Shown in pieces: positions 1 to 5,240 of a DNA stretch of 5,620 bases. The translations under genes were made by a program, and so were the position numbers. Location: contig JAEWHG010000141.1 of assembly GCA_023387935.1 (NCBI GenBank), positions 1 to 5,620 of the forward strand, given 5' to 3'. The stretch's first letter is position 1. Each line of letters begins with the position of its first letter. Source of the stretch: Bacillota bacterium. Lineage in GTDB: Bacteria; Bacillota; Clostridia; Peptostreptococcales; Natronincolaceae. The notes under the pieces are model-generated. The model was not told the DNA's origin. It made no database searches and saw nothing but the letters and a program-made list of their open reading frames with translations.

Positions 1-209
1 GCTTATCAGAACAAACTGTAGATGAAGTAATCATTGCTACAAATCCTAATATTGAAGGCGAAGCTACTGCAATGTACTTATCAAAGCTTTTAAATCCATT
101 AGGAATAAAAGTAACAAGAATTGCCCACGGTATACCTGTAGGTGGAGATCTTGAGTATGCAGATGAGGTTACTTTGACTAAAGCATTAGAGGGTAGAAGA
201 GAAATATAA
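1..209 (+). CDS. recR: Recombination protein RecR, C-terminal fragment (5' end outside window)
   Basis: Only the last 68 codons are present; the frame begins at base 3 and ends with TAA at 207-209. The visible part is the end of the Toprim domain and the C-terminal tail. It includes the hallmark stretch ATNPNIEGEATAMYLSKLL, followed by the family signature RIAHGIPVGGDLEYADEVTL and the closing KALEGRRE. These are among the most conserved parts of bacterial RecR. RecR works with RecO (and RecF) to load RecA on single-stranded gaps during recombinational repair in the cytoplasm. The helix-hairpin-helix and Cys4 zinc finger that would precede this part lie off the window. In Firmicutes recR usually follows dnaX and the ebfC/yaaK gene, which cannot be checked here. 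A terminator 15 bases after the stop marks the end of its operon, so the genes to the right are a separate unit. Identification is secure. Confidence 0.96.
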   Translation, partial: LSEQTVDEVIIATNPNIEGEATAMYLSKLLNPLGIKVTRIAHGIPVGGDLEYADEVTLTKALEGRREI

Positions 210-223
210 TATAAAAGTATTCG

Positions 224-272
224 AAAGTCAGGGAAATCATAGAGGGAACTCATGAAATCACCTGACTTTTTT
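224..272 (+). terminator. Rho-independent terminator of recR
   Basis: A 9-bp stem (AAAGTCAGG at 224-232 with CCTGACTTT at 261-269) runs directly into six T residues (267-272). The interior is also structured: TCAT 237-240 pairs with ATGA 252-255, and GAG 242-244 pairs with CTC 249-251 around a GGAA loop. The result is one long arm with a small internal loop. It begins 15 bases after the recR stop. Its 3' end overlaps the left arm of the palindrome at 266-312. Confidence 0.88.
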
Positions 273-312
273 ATATCATAGGAAAATTCTACTTTTCTAT
301 GATATAAAAAAG
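266..312. repeat. 16-bp perfect inverted repeat joining two opposing terminators
   Basis: The arm at 266-281 (C, six T, then ATATCATAG) is the exact reverse complement of 297-312 (CTATGATAT, six A, then G). It extends inward by AAAA 283-286 pairing with TTTT 293-296 past a single extra G. The left T run is the T tract of the recR terminator. The right A run is, on the minus strand, the T tract of the araC-side terminator. Because T comes before the stem and A after it, the palindrome itself is not a terminator in either direction. Whether it has a function is unknown. Confidence 0.8.
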
Positions 313-340
313 GGGCTGTAGGGGATGAAATCCCCTGCCC
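306..340 (-). terminator. Rho-independent terminator of the AraC-family gene (minus strand)
   Basis: Read on the minus strand, GGGC (340-337) and GGGGAT (335-330 complement) pair with ATCCCC and GCCC (326-321 and 316-313 complement). The loop is three bases and there is a small asymmetric internal bulge. A C and then six T (complement of 311-306) follow. This is a GC-rich stem with a T tract, placed about 55 bases after the stop of the minus-strand regulator gene. On the plus strand the same hairpin has no T run after it, so it acts only leftward. Confidence 0.75.
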
Positions 341-345
341 GCTCT

Positions 346-383
346 AAGGAAGGTGCTTTAAGTACTGGAAAGCTTCCTTTTTT
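346..383 (+). terminator. Second plus-strand terminator-like hairpin before the araC stop
   Basis: AAGGAAG (346-352) pairs with CTTCCTT (373-379), and an inner CTTT (356-359) pairs with AAAG (369-372). A six-T run (378-383) follows. On the minus strand there is no T run after the stem, so the direction is rightward. It probably acts as a fail-safe against recR read-through into the convergent regulator gene. Alternatively it could end an unrecognised short transcript arising between 273 and 345. No promoter for such a transcript was recognised. Confidence 0.7.
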
Positions 384-393
384 GTAATATTTA

Positions 394-1323
394 TTAATCA
401 GTTTTTTTAACTTTATCTGAGCTATCTATTTCAGGAGGATAGGTTACTCCTATTTGACAATTTTGTCGGTATTTCAGTGGAGATATACCATATCGTTTTT
501 TAAAAATACTGCTAAAGCAATATACAGATGGATACCCAAATCGTTCTGATATTTCATAAATAGAGCGATTGCTTTGGGCAAGCTCTGTTTCAATATGACG
601 GAAGCGATAAACAGAGATAAATTCTTTAGTAGATAATTTAAAGGTTTTTTTAAAACATTTATATAAATAACCCTGAGATAAATCTAAATGATAACACAGA
701 TCTTCTACTCTTATATTCTCATTCATGTGCTTATCTATGTAATCCATACATTTGCTTACAATAACAGATTCCCATGCACTGTATGATGTAAAGTCAGAGT
801 TTTCTTGATGGCTTTTCACTGGATACTGTTGCATAGCCAATAATAGATGGAGTAAAACCAGCTTTGCAGAAAAATTAGAACCTGGGCGTCTTTGTTGTAT
901 ATTTTTATAAGATAATTCAACCATAGGAAATACATTATCACTAACTAGTTTTGGATATATAGCTAGTCCATTGCACCTGAAAAGTTGAGCAAATTCACTA
1001 CGCTTTCTGTTAGGTATTACATCAAAATCAAGATAATAATATTTAAGATAACCATCCTCTAAAAAGTGAGTAGTGTACATGGTATATGGAGAAAGTAGAA
1101 GCACATCTCCTTTATTTAGAAAATATTCCGTTTCTTGATATTGAATGATAGACTGCCCTTCTATAAATACAATAGCTTTAAAACTAGTAGAAATCTCATT
1201 GGAAATAGTATGTTGCGTGTATCTCTCATAACATTCAAATTGTAACAGACTATAGTCAAATTCTTCTAGCTTTTTAGTTAATGTGTCTTTATACATAGAG
1301 TTTCCAGCATAGGTTTTATCCAA
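394..1323 (-). CDS. AraC-family transcriptional regulator with N-terminal cupin-type sensor domain
   Basis: This 309-residue cytoplasmic protein has the usual length and order of AraC regulators. Residues about 25-110 form a cupin-like ligand/dimerisation domain (for example KGDVLLLSPYTMYTTHF at 71-87). A helical linker follows, and residues about 188-287 form the DNA-binding domain with two helix-turn-helix units. The first spans about 205-226 (RVEDLCYHLDLSQGYLYKCF). The second spans about 254-286 and holds the family signature ISERFGYPSVYCFSSIFKK followed by YGISPLKYR. The start is TTG at 1323-1321, chosen because an AAGGGG ribosome binding site (complement of 1332-1337) sits 8 bases upstream. 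The first in-frame ATG (codon 10, 1296-1294) has only a weak site. The gene is divergent from the reductase gene, with 200 bases between them, which suggests it controls that unit, probably as a ligand-responsive activator. The ligand is unknown; a small molecule linked to the reductase substrate is an inference. Confidence 0.92.
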   Translation of the reverse strand: MDKTYAGNSMYKDTLTKKLEEFDYSLLQFECYERYTQHTISNEISTSFKAIVFIEGQSIIQYQETEYFLNKGDVLLLSPYTMYTTHFLEDGYLKYYYLDFDVIPNRKRSEFAQLFRCNGLAIYPKLVSDNVFPMVELSYKNIQQRRPGSNFSAKLVLLHLLLAMQQYPVKSHQENSDFTSYSAWESVIVSKCMDYIDKHMNENIRVEDLCYHLDLSQGYLYKCFKKTFKLSTKEFISVYRFRHIETELAQSNRSIYEISERFGYPSVYCFSSIFKKRYGISPLKYRQNCQIGVTYPPEIDSSDKVKKTD

Positions 1324-1388
1324 CTCTTCATCCCCTTATGATTATTAAAACCAGATAAATCTATTTAGTAAGATATGGATTTATAATT

Positions 1389-1397
1389 ATTTTACCA
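1389..1397 (-). promoter_or_regulatory. Candidate extended -10 promoter of the AraC-family gene
   Basis: On the minus strand this reads TGGTAAAAT, a TGn extended -10 motif with a 5/6 match to TATAAT. No good -35 hexamer lies 16-18 bases upstream, which is tolerable for extended -10 promoters. Initiation would fall near 1382, giving a leader of about 60 bases before the TTG start. The region is very AT-rich, so chance matches are easy. Confidence 0.4.
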
Positions 1398-1401
1398 TAT
1401 A

Positions 1402-1429
1402 TTAAATAAATTAGTTATGATTTATTTAA
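1402..1429. promoter_or_regulatory. 10-bp perfect inverted repeat in the divergent region, candidate operator
   Basis: TTAAATAAAT (1402-1411) and ATTTATTTAA (1420-1429) are exact reverse complements separated by 8 bases. The repeat covers the place where the -35 of the AraC gene promoter would be and lies about 20 bases upstream of the -35 of the reductase gene promoter. That would suit a site acting on both directions. The arms are entirely A and T in an AT-rich region, and AraC proteins more often use direct repeats, so confidence is limited. Confidence 0.35.
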
Positions 1430-1449
1430 AAATAGTGTTGAAACAAACA

Positions 1450-1478
1450 TTGTTAAAATTTTAATTTAATACTAAAAT
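1450..1478 (+). promoter_or_regulatory. Candidate sigma-A promoter of the reductase gene
   Basis: TTGTTA (1450-1455) and TAAAAT (1473-1478) are separated by exactly 17 bases and match the -35 and -10 consensus at 4/6 and 5/6 positions. Initiation near 1485 would give a leader of about 40 bases containing the ribosome binding site. A near-direct repeat, TGTTGAAA (1436-1443) and TGTTAAAA (1451-1458), overlaps the -35. This is a possible AraC half-site pair, offset by 15 bases. Confidence 0.5.
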
Positions 1479-1509
1479 TAACTTGTTATTAATTTATCAA
1501 TAAAATTAT

Positions 1510-1516
1510 AAGGAGG
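1510..1516 (+). promoter_or_regulatory. Strong ribosome binding site of the reductase gene
   Basis: AAGGAGG, a near-complete match to the anti-Shine-Dalgarno sequence, lies 7 bases before the ATG at 1524. It fixes the start codon and suggests high translation. Confidence 0.9.
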
Positions 1517-1523
1517 AAAAGAA

Positions 1524-3503
1524 ATGAAATCACGTATTGCATTAATATTATCTTTCATGATGGTAATGTCTATTTTTACCGGTTGTACTGCTCTTGCTAC
1601 AAAATCAGAAGTACCAACAACATCTAAAACACCTGAAAATGTAGCTACTGCTTATGATGATACACAATCTGCTGATATAGTTATTATTGGTGCAGGTGCA
1701 GCTGGACTTTCTGCTGCTAATGAAGCTGTTGAAAATGGTGCAGAAAGCGTTATTGTTTTAGAAATGACTAGCAAAACTGGAGGAGCTCTAAACTTTACAA
1801 GTGGATCTATGTCTGCTGCTAAGACAGTTATTCAAGAAGAAGATGGTATTGAAGATACTTTAGAGTCCTTCGTTGAAGATATTATAAAAACAGGTAGTGA
1901 CTTTGGCGGTAAGCCAAATCGCCATCTGGTAGAATTATTTGTAAAGGAAGACGTACATGCCTTCCAATGGCTATGGGATAATGGTTTGAAAGATTATGAG
2001 TTTTTAACAGATAAGGAAGGTAAAAGAGCTGTGTTTGCTCCTGAGCATCCACTATACTCTATTCAGCGTACTTACAAACCTAAACCAAAAGATCCTGTAA
2101 ACTATAAGTCTGCAGCACATGAAATTTTAGATAAAGTAGCAAAGAATGAAAGTAAAATTAAGATTGTTTATAATACAAAAGGAACAGAACTTATTGCAAA
2201 CGATGAGGGTCAGGTACTTTCTGTAATAGGTGAGCATCTAGATACTGGTAAATCAACAAGATATGATGCTAATAAGGGTATTATAGTAGCCACAGGAGGT
2301 TACTCAGCAAACCAAAAACTGATGGGTAAATTTACACTTCATGGTAGTTCATATCTATCAGGAAGTCCTGCAACTGCAGATGGCAACGGTCTACCTATGA
2401 TGCAGCAGGTTGGTGCTGCAATTAACAATATGGACTATGTACCAACATTTCCAATGGGTCTAGAAAGCCAAGATAATCCAGGTACAGGTATAATTGCTTC
2501 TACTTATACATGGAAAGTTGGTGGCATCTGTGTAAATAAGGAAGGTAATCGCTTCATGGATGAAACAGAACCTAACAACTCAATTCGTGAAGTTGCACTG
2601 GAAGAGCAGACAGATGCAATTCAGTATGACATCTTTACAGAAAAAATTTTAGAAGACCTACAGGCTAATAATCAAGCTGGAATGTACAACTATAGATTTG
2701 GTGAAGGAACTCCTGGATCAAAAACTGTTGTAACAGCTTCAAACTTAGATGAACTTGCTGAAAAAATCGGTGTTCCAGCAGAAAATCTGAAAAAAACTGT
2801 AGAGGACTATAACAAAGCTGTAGACTCTAAAGGTGAAGATGAATTAGGACGTAAATATGATGGTACAGTTACTCCATTTAACCTTGGTGTAAACAAAATA
2901 GAAGGAGATAAATATTATGCAGTTCCACTCCGTGCCCTTTGTATTCTTACACTTGGTGGTGTAACTGCAAACGAAAACATGCAGGTTCTTGATCATAACG
3001 GAATAGCAATCCCTGGTCTGTATGCAGCTGGTGAAGTTGTAGGTGGTGTATGGGGTAAATTTGCTTCCGGTGGTACAGGAGTAATGGGTCCAATTGTATT
3101 TGGACGTATTGCTGCACGTTCTGCAATGACAAGTGAATTAGCAACTGGTTACAATGTTGAACCTTCTAAAGAAATATTAGATGAAAGTTTATTTGTAAAA
3201 GATAAAGTAGATACAGAAAGCTTTAATATGTCTGTTGAACTTAAAGACGGAAGCTATGAAGCTACAGTTGATGGTCAAGAAGGTCCAATGACCGTAAAAA
3301 TAACAATAACAAATGGTAAAATATCAGATGTTAACGTTGTTGATAATAAAGAAACAGCTTCAATTGCTGCTCCTGCCTTAGAACAGGTTCCAACAAGGAT
3401 TGTTGAATCAAACTCTCCTGATGTTGATGGTATTACTGGTGCTACTTTAACTGCAAACCGTATAAAAAAAGCAGTTATTGAATGTTTGAATAAAGCAAAA
3501 TAG
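1524..3503 (+). CDS. Exported FAD/FMN reductase lipoprotein of the fumarate reductase flavoprotein superfamily
   Basis: This 659-residue protein is predicted to sit on the outer face of the membrane. A lipoprotein signal peptide (residues 1-20) ends in lipobox FTG-C21 and is followed by a Ser/Thr-rich linker to about 48. Residues about 50-535 form a FAD_binding_2 domain: the dinucleotide motif DIVIIGAGAAG (51-61), E80 at the ribose-binding position, GNRFMDE (341-347), and the FAD-closing IPGLYAAGEVVGGVWG (496-511). Residues about 573-659 form an FMN_bind domain with attachment motif DGITGAT (635-641). T641 is the expected covalent FMN site, loaded by an ApbE flavin transferase. Such proteins reduce external acceptors (fumarate, urocanate, cinnamates) in anaerobic respiration, with electrons passing from FMN to FAD. 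By eye, against Shewanella fumarate reductase, the substrate-clamp residues are replaced (F309, T327, W330, L475, A514). R355 may be the catalytic arginine. The substrate is therefore unknown, and fumarate is unlikely. The double-FMN lipoprotein downstream is a plausible electron donor. Confidence 0.9.
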   Translation: MKSRIALILSFMMVMSIFTGCTALATKSEVPTTSKTPENVATAYDDTQSADIVIIGAGAAGLSAANEAVENGAESVIVLEMTSKTGGALNFTSGSMSAAKTVIQEEDGIEDTLESFVEDIIKTGSDFGGKPNRHLVELFVKEDVHAFQWLWDNGLKDYEFLTDKEGKRAVFAPEHPLYSIQRTYKPKPKDPVNYKSAAHEILDKVAKNESKIKIVYNTKGTELIANDEGQVLSVIGEHLDTGKSTRYDANKGIIVATGGYSANQKLMGKFTLHGSSYLSGSPATADGNGLPMMQQVGAAINNMDYVPTFPMGLESQDNPGTGIIASTYTWKVGGICVNKEGNRFMDETEPNNSIREVALEEQTDAIQYDIFTEKILEDLQANNQAGMYNYRFGEGTPGSKTVVTASNLDELAEKIGVPAENLKKTVEDYNKAVDSKGEDELGRKYDGTVTPFNLGVNKIEGDKYYAVPLRALCILTLGGVTANENMQVLDHNGIAIPGLYAAGEVVGGVWGKFASGGTGVMGPIVFGRIAARSAMTSELATGYNVEPSKEILDESLFVKDKVDTESFNMSVELKDGSYEATVDGQEGPMTVKITITNGKISDVNVVDNKETASIAAPALEQVPTRIVESNSPDVDGITGATLTANRIKKAVIECLNKAK

Positions 3504-3521
3504 TTGAGTCAGTAAATAATC

Positions 3522-3549
3522 TTGACAAAGAATTAGTATTTGCTTTAAG
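3522..3549 (+). promoter_or_regulatory. Candidate internal promoter between the two lipoprotein genes
   Basis: A perfect TTGACA (3522-3527) is followed after 16 bases by TTTAAG (3544-3549), a 4/6 match to the -10 consensus. There is no convincing terminator between the two genes; the 12-bp TTTTTTAAAAAA at 3557-3568 is only an AT palindrome. The second gene may therefore be read both by read-through and from this promoter. Confidence 0.4.
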
Positions 3550-3624
3550 AAGAATGTTTTTTAAAAAATTCGAAAATTTATCTTAGTGTAAATTTACTAG
3601 TACATGAAGTTAGATTATTAAAAT

Positions 3625-3631
3625 AAAGGGG
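3625..3631 (+). promoter_or_regulatory. Ribosome binding site of the double-FMN lipoprotein gene
   Basis: AAAGGGG lies 9 bases before the ATG at 3641 and supports that start. Confidence 0.75.
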
Positions 3632-3640
3632 AAAAAATTA

Positions 3641-4801
3641 ATGAGAAAAACAAAAAAATTAGTTGCAGCAATAACTTTTCTTTCATTTGTCTTAGGATTA
3701 ACTGCATGTGGAACAAAAGAGGTAGCTCAAGAGCCTGTGCTAGATACATTTGCAGTTGAATATGAACTAAAAGGTACTACTTCAGCTGGAAAGCCTAAAA
3801 GTGACACTTTTATTTTTGAAGGAACTACAGAAGATGGAATTATCACAGAATTAAACTTTGATATTATTAGAGATAAAGGAACTGAGAGAGAACTGTCTAA
3901 AAAAGATATAATGGGATATATGATGAATATTTCAGATGGACAAGTTGAAAAAGTTGGGGAAGGATTTAAGTTAACAAAACTAAGTGCAACTGGTTATGAT
4001 ACTGCTTTTAAAGGTGGTCAATATATGGTAACAGCTTCATGCGAGTCTATTACTAATACAACTACAGTTAAAGATTTAACTTTCATAAACTTAGCTACAC
4101 AAAGCCAACTAGAAATGGACAAAGCTATTGCTGCTTATAAATATGTTGCAACTGAAGCAGGAATAGAAGATTTTAGCGAAGACACTTTAGTTAAGGATAT
4201 AATAAGTGCTCATGGATTATATAAAGATGGTTCTTTCGTAGAGGGAACTAATAGAATTTCTTTTGCTGGATTTAATGGTGGAAGAAGCTATGGTGAACAA
4301 ATTGACGCTATAGTAACTCACATATTAAACGAAAAAATGACATTAGAAGACGTTTATAAAATGTTCCAAACTGTTAATCAAATGGACCAGCCAATTGAGG
4401 ATAGAGATGTTGTATCAGGAGCTACAATTTCATTCGTAGGAGACTTTCAAAAAATAGCATACATGGCTATTCATGGAGATATTTATGAAGGTGTAGTTAA
4501 TCACACTGAACAAGACGGAAATACTAAGGTTGAAGTTGTCACTCAAGGTTATGATGGAGAAATAGAAACGCATGTTACCATTGACAATAGTGGTAAAATT
4601 ATAAAAATATTTATCAGAGATGCTAATGAAACAGATGGAATTGGTTCTGTATTAACAGCTGAGAATTCTGATTTTATCAATGCTTTAATTGCTGGACAAG
4701 ATAATGTGGACGAGGTTGAAGCAGTTTCTGGAGCTACTGTAACGTCTAAGGCTTTAGCTAAAGCGGTAAACTTTGCTATTGAATATTATAAGGATCTATA
4801 A
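3641..4801 (+). CDS. FMN-binding lipoprotein with two FMN-attachment motifs (PplA/RnfG-like electron carrier)
   Basis: This 386-residue protein has a lipoprotein signal peptide (KTKK basic start, hydrophobic core to residue 20) and lipobox LTA-C23, so it is predicted to be anchored outside the membrane. Two flavinylation motifs are visible. DVVSGAT is at 256-262 (FMN expected on T262), at the end of a long first domain of about 35-280. EAVSGAT is at 360-366 (FMN expected on T366), in a second domain of about 290-386. The second domain is clearly RnfG/NqrC-like: it has the TDGIGS segment (331-336), F345, and the SGATVTSKALAKAV run. Its usual motif Asp is Glu360, a mild change. Lipoproteins with two covalent FMNs, such as Listeria PplA, carry electrons across the cell wall space in extracellular electron transfer. 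It follows the reductase gene after 137 bases on the same strand. Passing electrons to the reductase is the likely role, by inference. The gene has its own ribosome binding site and a possible own promoter. The exact partner and donor are not shown by the sequence. Confidence 0.87.
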   Translation: MRKTKKLVAAITFLSFVLGLTACGTKEVAQEPVLDTFAVEYELKGTTSAGKPKSDTFIFEGTTEDGIITELNFDIIRDKGTERELSKKDIMGYMMNISDGQVEKVGEGFKLTKLSATGYDTAFKGGQYMVTASCESITNTTTVKDLTFINLATQSQLEMDKAIAAYKYVATEAGIEDFSEDTLVKDIISAHGLYKDGSFVEGTNRISFAGFNGGRSYGEQIDAIVTHILNEKMTLEDVYKMFQTVNQMDQPIEDRDVVSGATISFVGDFQKIAYMAIHGDIYEGVVNHTEQDGNTKVEVVTQGYDGEIETHVTIDNSGKIIKIFIRDANETDGIGSVLTAENSDFINALIAGQDNVDEVEAVSGATVTSKALAKAVNFAIEYYKDL

Positions 4802-4803
4802 TA

Positions 4804-4878
4804 ATGGAGCTTTATTTTACAGGATTAGTGCAGTTATGGTTGATACTACAGAAACAGAATACACTGTTCAATAGATAA
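4804..4878 (+). CDS. Possible 24-residue peptide directly after the double-FMN gene
   Basis: An ATG two bases after the preceding stop opens a 24-codon frame (begins MELYFTGLVQLWLILQ) ending with TAA just before the terminator stem. AAGGA (4790-4794) lies 9 bases upstream, within the end of the previous gene, so translational coupling is possible. The first part is hydrophobic. There is no recognisable family, and the frame is short enough to be chance. It is listed because spacing, ribosome binding site and terminator position all fit. Confidence 0.2.
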   Translation: MELYFTGLVQLWLILQKQNTLFNR

Positions 4879-4879
4879 T

Positions 4880-4920
4880 AAATCGCCCTCTGCTTTATTT
4901 TTAAGCAGAGGGCGATTTTT
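4880..4920 (+). terminator. Strong rho-independent terminator of the lipoprotein unit
   Basis: A perfect 16-bp GC-containing stem (4880-4895 with 4903-4918, core CGCCCTCTGC) has a 7-base loop and ends in TTTTT (4916-4920). It lies 78 bases after the double-FMN gene and marks the end of the reductase transcription unit. Confidence 0.93.
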
Positions 4921-5240
4921 ACTTTCAAGGAATACTCAGGAGATTTAGTGGTTATAGGCACTAAATCAAAAAAATCCTTAAATATATACACGCAAATGGA
5001 TTATTCCAAATAGTTATTAATTTTATATTGTTATAAAATCACTACTGACAGGAACTATATAGTCCAGGTCAGTAGTGATTTGTATTATAAGCAATTATTT
5101 TGTTTTATTGTTTAAGATGTTCTTAAATAATATTAAAATAACAGATAGTGATGAAATATGTATTATATCCAATCAATCCATCTTTTTTATTTTATTCAAT
5201 TTACGAAACAGAGAAACTCTTTGAATACCGAATCTTTCAG
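4921..5240. other. 320-base non-coding AT-rich region with several hairpins
   Basis: No supported gene, tRNA or known riboswitch was seen here. Besides the separately listed hairpin at 5036-5081, it holds two inverted repeats. The first is GATTTAGTG (4942-4950) with CACTAAATC (4959-4967), a perfect 9-bp repeat followed by seven A. The second is TTTAAGA (5111-5117) with TCTTAAA (5121-5127), extendable to about 11 bp with one G-T wobble. Neither has a T tract placed to act as a terminator. A minor AGAG/CTCT hairpin (5210-5220) lies near the end of the convergent gene. Confidence 0.6.
5031..5081 (-). terminator. 14-bp-stem hairpin, probable terminator of the convergent FMN-protein gene
   Basis: AAATCACTACTGAC (5036-5049) pairs perfectly with GTCAGTAGTGATTT (5068-5081). 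The interior also pairs: GG 5051-5052 with CC 5064-5065, and ACT 5054-5056 with AGT 5061-5063. On the minus strand the stem ends in TTTTATAA, so it probably stops leftward transcription from the gene ending at 5241, about 160 bases away. On the plus strand TTTGTATTAT follows, so weak action in both directions is possible. Confidence 0.6.

Noticed and set aside
306..383. Riboswitch or known structured RNA (ZTP, fluoride, c-di-GMP considered)
   Set aside because: The conserved core sequences of those families are absent, and no plus-strand gene follows that could be controlled. Terminator hairpins explain the structure.
1453..1464. TTAAAATTTTAA palindrome as an operator
   Set aside because: It is a 12-bp pure AT palindrome in a region of very high AT content, where such matches are expected by chance. 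It is noted only as part of the promoter spacer.
2947..3144. 65-codon open frame on the minus strand inside the reductase gene
   Set aside because: It lies fully antisense within a well-supported gene, has a low-complexity His/Gln/Leu-rich translation, and shows no recognised ribosome binding site or motif. It is a shadow of the coding strand.
3557..3568. TTTTTTAAAAAA as a terminator between the two lipoprotein genes
   Set aside because: It is a pure AT palindrome with no loop and no GC stem, so it would not form a stable terminator hairpin.
4836..4874. Short frame starting MVDTTETEYTVQ after the double-FMN gene, possible remnant of another gene
   Set aside because: It has no ribosome binding site and no recognisable family, and it overlaps the better-placed 24-codon frame. 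There is no evidence of a broken gene.
224..5081. CRISPR array or transposon ends suggested by the many inverted repeats
   Set aside because: The repeats differ in sequence, are not regularly spaced, and no transposase or Cas fragment is present.
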